From JAAXHB01 sp965221635 (GTDB taxonomy: Bacteria > Actinomycetota > Acidimicrobiia > Acidimicrobiales > Aldehydirespiratoraceae): DNA of 64,000 nucleotides. The stretch is taken from the NCBI GenBank assembly GCA_965221635.1, contig OZ244902.1, positions 2,480,001-2,544,000 on the forward strand. Direction: 5' to 3'. Shown one piece after another: positions 48,133-56,943 of this stretch; the stretch's first letter is position 1, and the number at the start of each line of letters is the position of its first letter. The notes under the pieces are model-generated. The model was not told the DNA's origin. It saw only the letters and a list, made by a program, of their open reading frames with translations, and ran no database searches. Position numbers and translations under genes: made by a program.

Positions 48133-49467
48133 ATGTGTGGCACGCACCTGGGAGAGCCGGTGGCGTCCGCGGCGTTAGCGGGCGGGTGGCCCCGCCACCA
48201 CAACGTCACAAGCGCCGACCTGGCCTGGCAGTACAAGGGCTGGCCCAGTCGCCTGGGCGGCGCGGATCTGGCCTCGGTGGGCGAGGCCGGGCTCAACATC
48301 TTCGCCGATGATTTCATGTTCCCGCTGATGGTGCTGTCCGAACGCAGTCTCGAACACAACATCGTGACCGTCGCCAGATTCTGCGAGCGGCGGGGAATCT
48401 CACTTGCCCCCCACGGCAAGACCACCATGTCGCCCGAGCTGAGCCACCGCCAACTTCACCACGGGGCCTGGGCCATAACCGCCTCGACGACCAGCCAGGC
48501 TCGCATCTACCGGGCGTTCGCCATCCCGCGGATCCTGATCGCCCACCAGGTGATCGATCCGGCCGGGGTGCGCTGGATGGCCGACGAACTCGGCAGGAAT
48601 CCCGACGCCGAGCTGATGTGCCTCGTTGACTCGGTGGAAGGTGTGTCCCTCATGGAGGAGGCACTGGCGGGCCGACCGGCGGGGCGGCCCATAGACGTGC
48701 TCGTCGAGCTAGGGATCATGTCGGGCCGCACCGGATGCCGCACCAGCGAGGAAGCGGTGCGGGTGGCCGAGAGGATCGCGGCATCAGAGCGGCTGCGGTT
48801 GATCGGAGTGGAGGGCTACGAGGGCATTCTCGGTTTCCGGGGCAACGACTTCACCGAGGTGGATGCCTTCCTAGCGTCGATGCGCGCCCTCGTCGAGCGA
48901 CTCGAGCGCGCCGGTTTGTTCGAGCATCTCGACGAGGTGGTGATAACCGCCGGCGGCAGCATGTTCCCCGACAGGGTGGTTGCGATCCTTGGTGACCGGT
49001 GGGATCTGGGCCGCCCGGTGCGTCCGGTGATCCGCCCGGGGGGATACGTGAGCCACGACGACATCCTCTACGAGAAGGGTGGGCCGTTCGGGGTGCGGGC
49101 GCCGATGGCCGAGTCTGCGAGTCTGCAACCGGCGATCTCGCTGTGGTCCTACGTTGTGTCCCGCCCCGAACCCGACCTGGCGCTGCTCGGTTTCGGCAAG
49201 CGCGACGCCTCCTTCGACGTAGATCTCCCACTGCCGGTGGCGGTGAGGCGCCACGGCGCGGCCCGATCCCTCCAGGGCGAGTTGAAGGTGTTCGCGCTGA
49301 ACGACCAGCACGCATTCGTGCGGATCTCCCCGGGATTTGACCTCGCCGTCGGGGATATCGTCGGTTGTGGGATCTCCCATCCGTGCGCCTCGTTCGACCG
49401 CTGGCGGGCAATGCCGGTGGTGGACGAGTCCTTCAACGTCACGGGAGCGATCAGGACATTCTTCTAG
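48133..49467 (+). CDS. D-serine-dehydratase/D-threonine-aldolase-like PLP enzyme
   Basis: The 444-residue protein has the alanine-racemase-like fold with PLP lysine Lys96 in L-A-P-H-G-K-T-T. The C-terminal metal motif H-P-C-A-S-F-D-R-W is as in eukaryotic-type D-serine dehydratases and D-threonine aldolases. It would cleave or deaminate a beta-hydroxy D-amino acid. The ATG at 48133 was chosen; an in-frame start at 48058 lies further upstream. Confidence 0.85.
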   Translation: MCGTHLGEPVASAALAGGWPRHHNVTSADLAWQYKGWPSRLGGADLASVGEAGLNIFADDFMFPLMVLSERSLEHNIVTVARFCERRGISLAPHGKTTMSPELSHRQLHHGAWAITASTTSQARIYRAFAIPRILIAHQVIDPAGVRWMADELGRNPDAELMCLVDSVEGVSLMEEALAGRPAGRPIDVLVELGIMSGRTGCRTSEEAVRVAERIAASERLRLIGVEGYEGILGFRGNDFTEVDAFLASMRALVERLERAGLFEHLDEVVITAGGSMFPDRVVAILGDRWDLGRPVRPVIRPGGYVSHDDILYEKGGPFGVRAPMAESASLQPAISLWSYVVSRPEPDLALLGFGKRDASFDVDLPLPVAVRRHGAARSLQGELKVFALNDQHAFVRISPGFDLAVGDIVGCGISHPCASFDRWRAMPVVDESFNVTGAIRTFF

Positions 49468-49614
49468 GCGAACCTGCTATTTCCGGCGAGGTCCCAACGG
49501 TGATCACCCTCGCCGACATCGATGCCCTCTGGGTCACGGCGCCCCGGCCGCACCGTCACAACGTCGCCGCGGGTCAACTTCACGGCGATCCTCGAACGTT
49601 GGGCCCTGCCGCAA

Positions 49615-49668
49615 CGTTTGACCCTGCCGGACCCTTCGACCCTCCCGGAACCTTCAACCCTCCCCGCG
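49615..49668 (+). repeat. Three 18-bp tandem units before the PhyH gene
   Basis: The units 49615-49632, 49633-49650 and 49651-49668 follow the pattern C-N-TT-Y-R-ACCCT-S-CC, ending next to the operator at 49670. A plus-strand frame reads them as repeating F-D-P-x-G-x. They may be a spacer or part of a small frame from GTG 49500. Confidence 0.55.
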
Positions 49669-49669
49669 A

Positions 49670-49683
49670 GATCATATAACATC
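49670..49683. promoter_or_regulatory. 14-bp operator, site 2 (second GntR regulon)
   Basis: GATCATATAACATC is the most symmetric of three sites (GAT-NN-TATA-NN-ATC). It embeds TATAAC (49675-49680), 7 nt before the GTG at 49688, so promoter and operator coincide and the transcript is probably leaderless. Confidence 0.65.
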
Positions 49684-49687
49684 CTGT

Positions 49688-50560
49688 GTGATGCGTAGGG
49701 AACTCCTGACCGGCGAGGAGATCCTCGAGTACTACCAGCGGGGCTACCTGCGCCCAGGACGCCTCTTCAACGACGACGAGGTGGCGGAGCTGCGCGAGAT
49801 CGTCGAGTCGGTTGCGGCACGCGAAGCGGCCGAGGGCCGGCTGTATGACCTCGTGGACCCCGAGTTGTGGCCCGACGTCCAAGAAGAGGACATCCGCCGA
49901 CGCGACGAGACCACCGGCCGCCCCGAGCACGTGGAGTTCCTGTTCAACCTGTGGCGGGTGGAGCCGCGAATCCGGCCCTTCGTGTTCGACTCCACGCTTG
50001 CCCGGTGGGCCACCCAGCTCATAGGCACGCCCGCAGTCAGACTGCTGGAGGACAACGCCCTGTGGAAGGAGCCCGGCGCAGGCGGGGAACTGAGGTGGCA
50101 CCAGGACTTCCCCTACTGGCCTCTCGCTCAGCCCAACGCTGTGACGGCGTGGATCGCGCTGGATGACACCGACGAGGACAACGGCGCCATGTCGATGGCC
50201 ATCGGCAGCCATCTCACCGGTGAGCGCCTGCCTGCTGTCTTTGGCACCGGAACCCCTTATCTGGCGCACCTGCGACCTGGCGTGGTCAAGGCGATCGAGG
50301 ATCCCGCGACGATGGGATTCGACACCGAGGTGGTGAAACTTCAGGCGGGCGAGGTGTCGCTGCACTCGTCGCTGGTGTGGCACGCGTCGGGCCCGAACCG
50401 CAGCGACCGGCAGCGCCGGGCGATCGTCGCCCGTTTCGTTGGTGACGGCACCATCTGGCTGGGGGCGCGACGCTACGAGTACAACTACTCCGACGAGGAG
50501 GTTGGCTTGCGCATGGGTGATCCCATCGGGGGCGACTACTTCCCGCTGGTGCCCGCCTGA
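49688..50560 (+). CDS. Phytanoyl-CoA-dioxygenase-family (PhyH) Fe(II)/2-oxoglutarate oxygenase
   Basis: The 290-residue protein has the iron facial triad His-x-Asp in R-W-H-Q-D-F-P-Y-W and distal His in L-V-W-H-A-S-G-P-N. An Arg for 2-oxoglutarate lies shortly after. Small-molecule PhyH enzymes hydroxylate or demethylate diverse substrates. It starts at GTG 49688 or ATG 49691, next to the -10 of operator 2, and heads the operon that runs to 55732. Confidence 0.85.
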   Translation: MMRRELLTGEEILEYYQRGYLRPGRLFNDDEVAELREIVESVAAREAAEGRLYDLVDPELWPDVQEEDIRRRDETTGRPEHVEFLFNLWRVEPRIRPFVFDSTLARWATQLIGTPAVRLLEDNALWKEPGAGGELRWHQDFPYWPLAQPNAVTAWIALDDTDEDNGAMSMAIGSHLTGERLPAVFGTGTPYLAHLRPGVVKAIEDPATMGFDTEVVKLQAGEVSLHSSLVWHASGPNRSDRQRRAIVARFVGDGTIWLGARRYEYNYSDEEVGLRMGDPIGGDYFPLVPA

Positions 50561-50574
50561 TCAGGGAGACGATC

Positions 50575-51926
50575 ATGCACCAAACGCCCGTGTTCGACGA
50601 GATCAAGGCTGCCGACTGTGTTCATCGCATCGACAACGCCCGGCTGTTGACCTGCGTCGACGAAACGGTGACAGCCGACGGCGCCGTGGTGATCGACAAC
50701 GGCCTGATTGGCTGGTCTGGCCCCGCCAGGGAACTCCCCGCCGAATACGCACGGCCCGAGGTGACCGCCACCGACGTGGCAGGCGCAACCGTGATGCCCG
50801 GGCTTGTGGACGCCCACATGCACATCAGCTTCGGCGAACCTCAAACCGAGGAAGAGCTGTTCATCTACACCCCGTCGGCATACCGAGCCGTGCGGGCCGC
50901 CGCCAACGCCGAGAAGGTGCTCCTCGCCGGCGTCACCTGCGCAACCGATCCGGGAGGCCCGACCGGAATCGCCGCCGCGGTGCGCGACGCGGTGGATGCA
51001 GGGCTGATACAGGGCCCGCGCCTCTCTGCGGCCGGCCGTCAGATCACCACCCAGCAAGGCATAGGAGACACTTTGCCCAGATGGGTGGACATCGACGAGT
51101 CGTCCTTCGGGGCGCTGGTGCGCGGCCGTGACGAGCTGATCCAGGAAATCCGCAATGAGGTGAAGGACGGCGTCGACCTGGTGAAGATCGCGGGATCGGG
51201 TCCTGGCACCACCGAGCATGGTGCCTTTCGTCTCGACGAACTCGAACTGGCGGTGAACGAGACTCACCGGCTCGGCAAGCCCGTGGCGATGCACGCCCGT
51301 TCCCGCCAGTCGGTGGCCGACGCAGCCGCGGCCGGCATCGACTGGATCATGCACGCCTCTTACATGGACGCTCCCACCCTCGAGGTGGTGCTGGCTCAAC
51401 AGACGCCGCTGGTGCCGGCGATGACCCTTCTGGTCAACTCCCTGGAGTTCGGCATCATGGCCCAAGCCGCCAAGGACGCCATGCAACGCGAACTCGACGC
51501 CGCAGTGGCCATCCTGTCGAAAGCCCACGCCCAGGGCGCCACCCTCGTGGCCGGATCCGAGACGGGTTTCGCCATGACCCCCTACGGCGAATGGCACACC
51601 AGGGAAATGGAACTGTTCGTCAGCCACCTGGGAATGACAGACATGGCAGCTCTTCTGTGCATGACCCGCAACGCGGCGGTAGCCGCCCCTCGCCACGCCC
51701 ACATGGTGGGCACGCTCACCCCCGGCAACCACGCCGACATGCTCGTGGTGGACGGCCACCCCGACACCGATGTCACCATCCTGGCCGACCGTTCCCGCCT
51801 GCTGGCCGTGGTGAAGGGCGGTGAGCAGGTCACGCCGTGGCGCCCGGAGGGCCTCCCCACCACCAAGATGCCCTTCGAGCGGGCCCGTCCCTACACGGGC
51901 GGTCTGTACACAAGGAAACGCAAGTG

Positions 51927-51927
<1 letters not shown>
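50575..51927 (+). CDS. Metal-dependent amidohydrolase (imidazolonepropionase-like)
   Basis: The 450-residue amidohydrolase has the H-x-H metal motif D-A-H-M-H-I, a candidate carboxylated Lys in L-V-K-I-A-G-S-G, His residues in A-M-H-A-R-S and I-M-H-A-S, and G-S-E-T-G where many relatives have G-T-D. It probably opens a cyclic amide or imide, or hydrolyses an N-C bond. The stop overlaps the SDR start (TGATG). Confidence 0.88.
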
Positions 51928-52777
<850 letters not shown>

Positions 52778-52781
<4 letters not shown>

Positions 52782-53455
52782 CGGTGGACAAGGATGCGCC
52801 CGAAACACTTCGTTCGACCCCGGCGATAGTGGCGGAGAAACTGCGCGACGAGATCGTGCGAGGCCACATCGGCCCAGGTGAGCGCATCAACGTGCGCGAG
52901 TTCGGTCGGAGACTCGAGGTTTCCCACATCCCGATCCGAGAGGCGGTGCGGCTGCTCGAGGCGGAGGGCTTCTTGGAGACCCGCCCGAACGTGGGCGCGG
53001 TGGCGGCCGGCATGTCGCTGCAGGAACTCGACGATGTGTACGACTTGCGCCGCATGATCGAGCCGGTGGTAGCCCGGCGGGCGGCCGAGTCCATGACCGA
53101 AGAGCGGGTGGCCCGGGTGCGACGCGCGTTCGCGGAGTTGAAGCTGTGTGAAAGCCGAGCCGACGGGCTCGACAGCGACATCATCGTGGCTCACCGCAAC
53201 TTCCACTGGGAAATGCTCACAGGCAGTTGTTCGGCTCTCATCGAGAGGACCTTGATGGGGCTATGGCACATCTCGGAGCGTTACCTGCGCCGCACCCGCG
53301 GCGCAGCCCTGCCGATCGCCGACGAACAGCACGCCAAGATGGTGAAGCTGTGCGAGCAGCGCAACGGCGAGGCCCTCGAAGAACTGCTCACCGAGCACCT
53401 CCACCTCACCGCCAACGCCTTGCGCCTCCTTTACAGCGAGGACGCCCACACCTGA
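52778..53455 (+). CDS. GntR-family (FCD/FadR-type) transcriptional regulator, 2
   Basis: The 225-residue regulator has a winged helix (R-I-N-V-R-E-F-G-R-R-L then H-I-P-I-R-E-A-V-R-L-L at about 37-63) and an FCD ligand domain with H-R-N-F-H and E-H-L-H-L. It lies inside the operon it probably controls. The three 14-bp sites at 47930, 49670 and 56900 are the likely targets. Confidence 0.9.
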
Positions 53456-53477
53456 GGCGCCTTGGGGAGGACGCGGC

Positions 53478-53744
53478 TTGCACGAGGTGATCCTGCCCAA
53501 AACGGGCATGTACGAAGGCGACGTTGTCCTTGTGGAGTGGCTTGTGGCCGAGGGCGCCCGCGTCAGTGCCGGCGAGCCGATCTTCGTGATTGAGAGCGAG
53601 AAGACGGAGATGGAGGTGGAGGCCGACATCGACGGCTGGGTCCACATCGAGGCCGCTGCCGGATTGGAGGCCCCGATCGGCACCCGCATCGGGGTGATTT
53701 GCGACAGCGAGGAAGCCTTGCGCGCAGCTGTGGCTGAGTCATGA
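53478..53744 (+). CDS. Free-standing lipoyl/biotinyl carrier domain
   Basis: The 88-residue protein is a single lipoyl-type beta barrel. The modified lysine is Lys42 in I-E-S-E-K-T-E-M-E-V, and G-D-V-V-L-V-E-W and G-T-R-I-G-V-I strands surround it. It starts at TTG with a GGGGAGG site and overlaps the E1 gene by ATGA. It would carry lipoate to the E1 active site. No E2 catalytic domain is attached. Confidence 0.85.
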   Translation: MHEVILPKTGMYEGDVVLVEWLVAEGARVSAGEPIFVIESEKTEMEVEADIDGWVHIEAAAGLEAPIGTRIGVICDSEEALRAAVAES

Positions 53745-55732
53745 CTGCCGGCGAGTTGAACGCCGGCGAGATCCTCGCGGCGGGACTGCGCACCATGACG
53801 CGGATCCGGGTGTTCGAGGATCGGGTGCTTCGCGAGTTCGCCAAAGGCGAAATGCCGGGCTTCGTTCACACCTGCCACGGCAGCGAACCGGTGGCGGCCG
53901 GCGTTTGCGCGCACCTCGGCGACGCCGACATGATCACCAGCACCCATCGCGGCCACGGTCACTGCATCGCCAAGGGATGCGAGTTCGGTCCCATGGTGGC
54001 CGAGCTCTACGGTCGAGAGACAGGCCTGTGCAAGGGCCGGGGCGGCTCCATGCACATTGCCGATTTCTCGCGGGGAATGCTCGGCGCCAACGCCATCGTG
54101 GCTGGTGGCATCGCGCTCGCGGTTGGGGGCGGCCTGGCTGCGGACGTGCTCGGCGACGGCCGGGTGGCGGTGGCGTTCTTCGGAGACGGCGGCGCCAACC
54201 AGGGGGTGCTGCACGAATCGCTCAACCTTGCCGCCATCTGGCGGCTGCCGGTGGTGTTCGTGTGCGAAAACAACGGCTGGGCCGAGTCCACACCCACGTC
54301 CTACTCGACGAGCGTCGCCGACATCGCGCTGCGAGCCGCCGGTTACGGAATCCCCGGTGTTGTGGTTGACGGCGCCGACTTCCTCGACGTCCACGACAAG
54401 GCCGGAGAGGCGATACGACGGGCGCGCGCAGGGCAGGGGCCAACGCTGATCGAAGCCAAGGTCACCCGGATGCGGGGGCACTACATCGGCGACCCCGAGC
54501 AGTATCGCCCACGCGAACAGCGGCGCGAGGCCCGCACCGCAGACCCGTTGAAGTCCCTTCGTGAACAGGTCGACCTCGGAGACTTCGAACAAGAGGTCAC
54601 CGCGGAACTCGACGCCGCCTACCAGGCCGCGCTCGCTGCCCCGTGGCCCGACCCCGACGAGGTCGAGCGATACGTGCTCTCCGAGCCGCCCTCCGGACCC
54701 GAACCACCGTCGGATGTGCCCCCGACCGAGCGCGAGGGCACCTATCTGCTGGCGGTACACGAGGCTCTGGTTTCGGCGATGCGGCGCGACCCCACGGTGA
54801 TCGTGATGGGCGAGGACATCGCCGGCGGGGCCGGGCTGGGTTCGCCCCAGCAGGGCGCCATGGGTGGCACGTTCGGAGCCACCAAAGGGCTCATCGAGGA
54901 GTTCGGCGCGGAGAGGGTGCGTGACACCCCGATCTCCGAGGCCGGATTCGTGGGCGCCGCTGTCGGCGCGGCGCTGGCCGGGCTGCGCCCGGTGGTGGAC
55001 CTGATGTGGGCCAGCTTCAGCCCCTACTGCTTTGACCAGATCTTCAACCAGGCCGCGAAGATGCGCTACATGTTCGGGGGCCAAACCGACGTTCCGGTTG
55101 TGCTGCGCATGGCCATGGGTGCCGGCTTGCGGGCCGGGGGACACCACTCCGACACGCTGGGTGCGTTGTTCAGCCACGTTCCCGGGATCAAGGTGGTGGC
55201 CCCGGCCACCCCGGCCGACGCGAAGGGTTTACTGGCCAGGGCCATCATCGAGGACAGCCCCGTGGTGGTTCTCGAGCACATGAGCCTGTACCGGGCGTCG
55301 GGACTCCTGCCGGAGGCGGACTACGAACTACCGATCGGGCGGGCTGCGGTGGTGCGAGCCGGGGAGGACCTGACACTGATCGCCGCGAGCGCCGGCGTTG
55401 CGTTGGCCTTGCAGGCCGCGGACGTCCTGAACCGCAACCACGGCATCAGCGCCGAGGTGGTGGATCTGCGGACCCTCTCACCTCTGGACACCGAAACCCT
55501 CGCAGGCTCTGTGGCCAAAACCGGCCGTGCGGTGGCGATCGACGAGGGGCCACCGCAGTGCAGTCTGGCCTCGGAGGTGGCCGCGGTGGTCACCGAAGCC
55601 ACCTTCGGGCACCTCCAGGCGCCCGTGGCTCGGGTCACGTCGGCCAACGCTCCGGTTCCGTTCAGCCCGCCGCTTGAGGACGCGCACGTTCCCACCGTCT
55701 ACAAGATCGTCGCAGCAGCGCTTCGCCTGTGA
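53741..55732 (+). CDS. Thiamine-diphosphate 2-oxoacid/acetoin dehydrogenase E1, alpha-beta fusion
   Basis: The 663-residue chain joins an E1-alpha half and an E1-beta half at about residue 330. The alpha half carries the ThDP motif G-D-G-G-A-N-Q at 148-154, ending C-E-N-N near 177. The beta half has G-E-D-I-A-G-G-A-G-L-G and F-V-G-A-A-V-G-A-A. The alpha Ser-loop region reads G-H-Y-I-G-D-P. Acetoin dehydrogenases and branched-chain E1 enzymes are the nearest types. Only a free lipoyl protein adjoins it; E2 and E3 are absent from the window. Confidence 0.88.
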   Translation: MTAGELNAGEILAAGLRTMTRIRVFEDRVLREFAKGEMPGFVHTCHGSEPVAAGVCAHLGDADMITSTHRGHGHCIAKGCEFGPMVAELYGRETGLCKGRGGSMHIADFSRGMLGANAIVAGGIALAVGGGLAADVLGDGRVAVAFFGDGGANQGVLHESLNLAAIWRLPVVFVCENNGWAESTPTSYSTSVADIALRAAGYGIPGVVVDGADFLDVHDKAGEAIRRARAGQGPTLIEAKVTRMRGHYIGDPEQYRPREQRREARTADPLKSLREQVDLGDFEQEVTAELDAAYQAALAAPWPDPDEVERYVLSEPPSGPEPPSDVPPTEREGTYLLAVHEALVSAMRRDPTVIVMGEDIAGGAGLGSPQQGAMGGTFGATKGLIEEFGAERVRDTPISEAGFVGAAVGAALAGLRPVVDLMWASFSPYCFDQIFNQAAKMRYMFGGQTDVPVVLRMAMGAGLRAGGHHSDTLGALFSHVPGIKVVAPATPADAKGLLARAIIEDSPVVVLEHMSLYRASGLLPEADYELPIGRAAVVRAGEDLTLIAASAGVALALQAADVLNRNHGISAEVVDLRTLSPLDTETLAGSVAKTGRAVAIDEGPPQCSLASEVAAVVTEATFGHLQAPVARVTSANAPVPFSPPLEDAHVPTVYKIVAAALRL

Positions 55733-55783
55733 GCTGTGATTGGAACCAATGGATGCCAACGCATGGAACGCCAAGCCTCGCTC

Positions 55784-55799
55784 ACCGTTGCGGAACGGT
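55784..55799. terminator. Hairpin between convergent E1 and DapA-like genes
   Basis: ACCGTT and AACGGT form a perfect 6-bp stem around a GCGG loop, 52 bp after the E1 stop. It may end transcription from either side. Confidence 0.5.
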
Positions 55800-55861
55800 C
55801 GCTGGATCTTGTGAGAGTCGCTGCGGTGGCGCGTTCGTCCACGACCCCATGAACTCGGGGC

Positions 55862-56761
55862 TCAGGCCACGGCATCGCGCAACAGGTCGAACAGGCGATC
55901 CACTTCTGTGGTGGTTTCCGGGTCGAGGCGAAAGCCGACGGGTCCGCGCACCCTTGTGCTTGTGAACACCCCCTGGCGCACCAGCAGGTGCTTCTCCACG
56001 GCGATGAACGAGTCCAGGCTGGTCTGCAGCGAGACGAGCGACGACAGCGGCCCGTTGATGGCGTCGATTCGCTGTTGATCGCCGGCTTCGAGGGCCTGCC
56101 ACAGGGCAACGATCGCCCAGCAAACCTCGGCTCCGGGCATGGTTCCGGCGATGCCGCGGCGGTGGCTGTCCACCAGTGAGATCCCCCCGGAGCCCTCGAA
56201 CACGCGGGCCCGACCACCGGTGGCATCGCGCAGCTCACTGAGCCGGGGTCCGATCGGAACGGCCTCGGGTTTGAACAGCACCCGGTCGGGGTAGTCGGCC
56301 AGCAGCCGGGCCTGCATCGTGATCGACATCGGCTGTCCGACATATCCGCTGGCGTCCTGCACCACCACGGGTATGTCGATCGCCTCGATCAGGCTCCTGT
56401 AGTACACCGACAGCTCGTCCTCGGCGACGGCCACCGAGATTGGTGGGATAGCCATCACTGCGGACGCTCCGACGCTTTCGGCGTGGCGGGCCAGTCCAAT
56501 GGCCACAGCGGTGCTCTCCGCGCCGACGCTCACGATCACCGGGCCGTGCGGGAGGCCCAGCGCACAGGTGAGCGCGGCATACTCCCGGCGCTCGTCGGTG
56601 GAGAAGCGGAGCACCTCCGAAACCATGGCAAGCACGATCCCGTCGACGCCATGGCCGTGCATCCAGTCGATCTCGGCGCGAAGCACCCCGGCGTCCACCG
56701 CGTAGCTCTCGTCGAAGGGAGTCTGGAACACGGGGAACACTCCCGCAATGTGTGTGGTCAT
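55862..56761 (-). CDS. DapA/N-acetylneuraminate-lyase-family aldolase
   Basis: The 299-residue TIM-barrel class I aldolase has P-V-F-Q-T-P-F at the start, E-V-L-R-F-S-T-D-E-R near 45-55, and the Schiff-base lysine in F-K-P-E-A near 166. The usual Y-N-x-P tyrosine motif is replaced by Q-D-A-S-G-Y, seen in variant aldolases. It acts on a 2-oxo acid such as pyruvate adducts. It is divergent from hyuA and shares the operator at 56900. The start at 56761 was chosen; 56848 is a longer alternative. Confidence 0.85.
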   Translation of the reverse strand: MTTHIAGVFPVFQTPFDESYAVDAGVLRAEIDWMHGHGVDGIVLAMVSEVLRFSTDERREYAALTCALGLPHGPVIVSVGAESTAVAIGLARHAESVGASAVMAIPPISVAVAEDELSVYYRSLIEAIDIPVVVQDASGYVGQPMSITMQARLLADYPDRVLFKPEAVPIGPRLSELRDATGGRARVFEGSGGISLVDSHRRGIAGTMPGAEVCWAIVALWQALEAGDQQRIDAINGPLSSLVSLQTSLDSFIAVEKHLLVRQGVFTSTRVRGPVGFRLDPETTTEVDRLFDLLRDAVA

Positions 56762-56899
56762 CGGCCTCTCCGATGTCGGTTGGCTCTGGCGGTGGTCACC
56801 GTCGTCGCCTCGGCGCCCGGGGCGACAGCCGAGCGCTGCCGGCGGCATGTTCCCGGTGGCCGGAACCCTTGCTGTCGGTCGGTTTCAAGAGCATCCGCA

Positions 56900-56913
56900 G
56901 ATGTTATGTAATC
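56900..56913. promoter_or_regulatory. 14-bp operator, site 3 (second GntR regulon)
   Basis: GATGTTATGTAATC keeps the outer GAT/ATC arms, with one change in the TATA core. It lies between the divergent DapA-like and hyuA genes and contains a TATGTA -10-like element. Confidence 0.6.
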
Positions 56914-56943
56914 TCGCGAACTCGACGAACGGGACCAGCGGGC

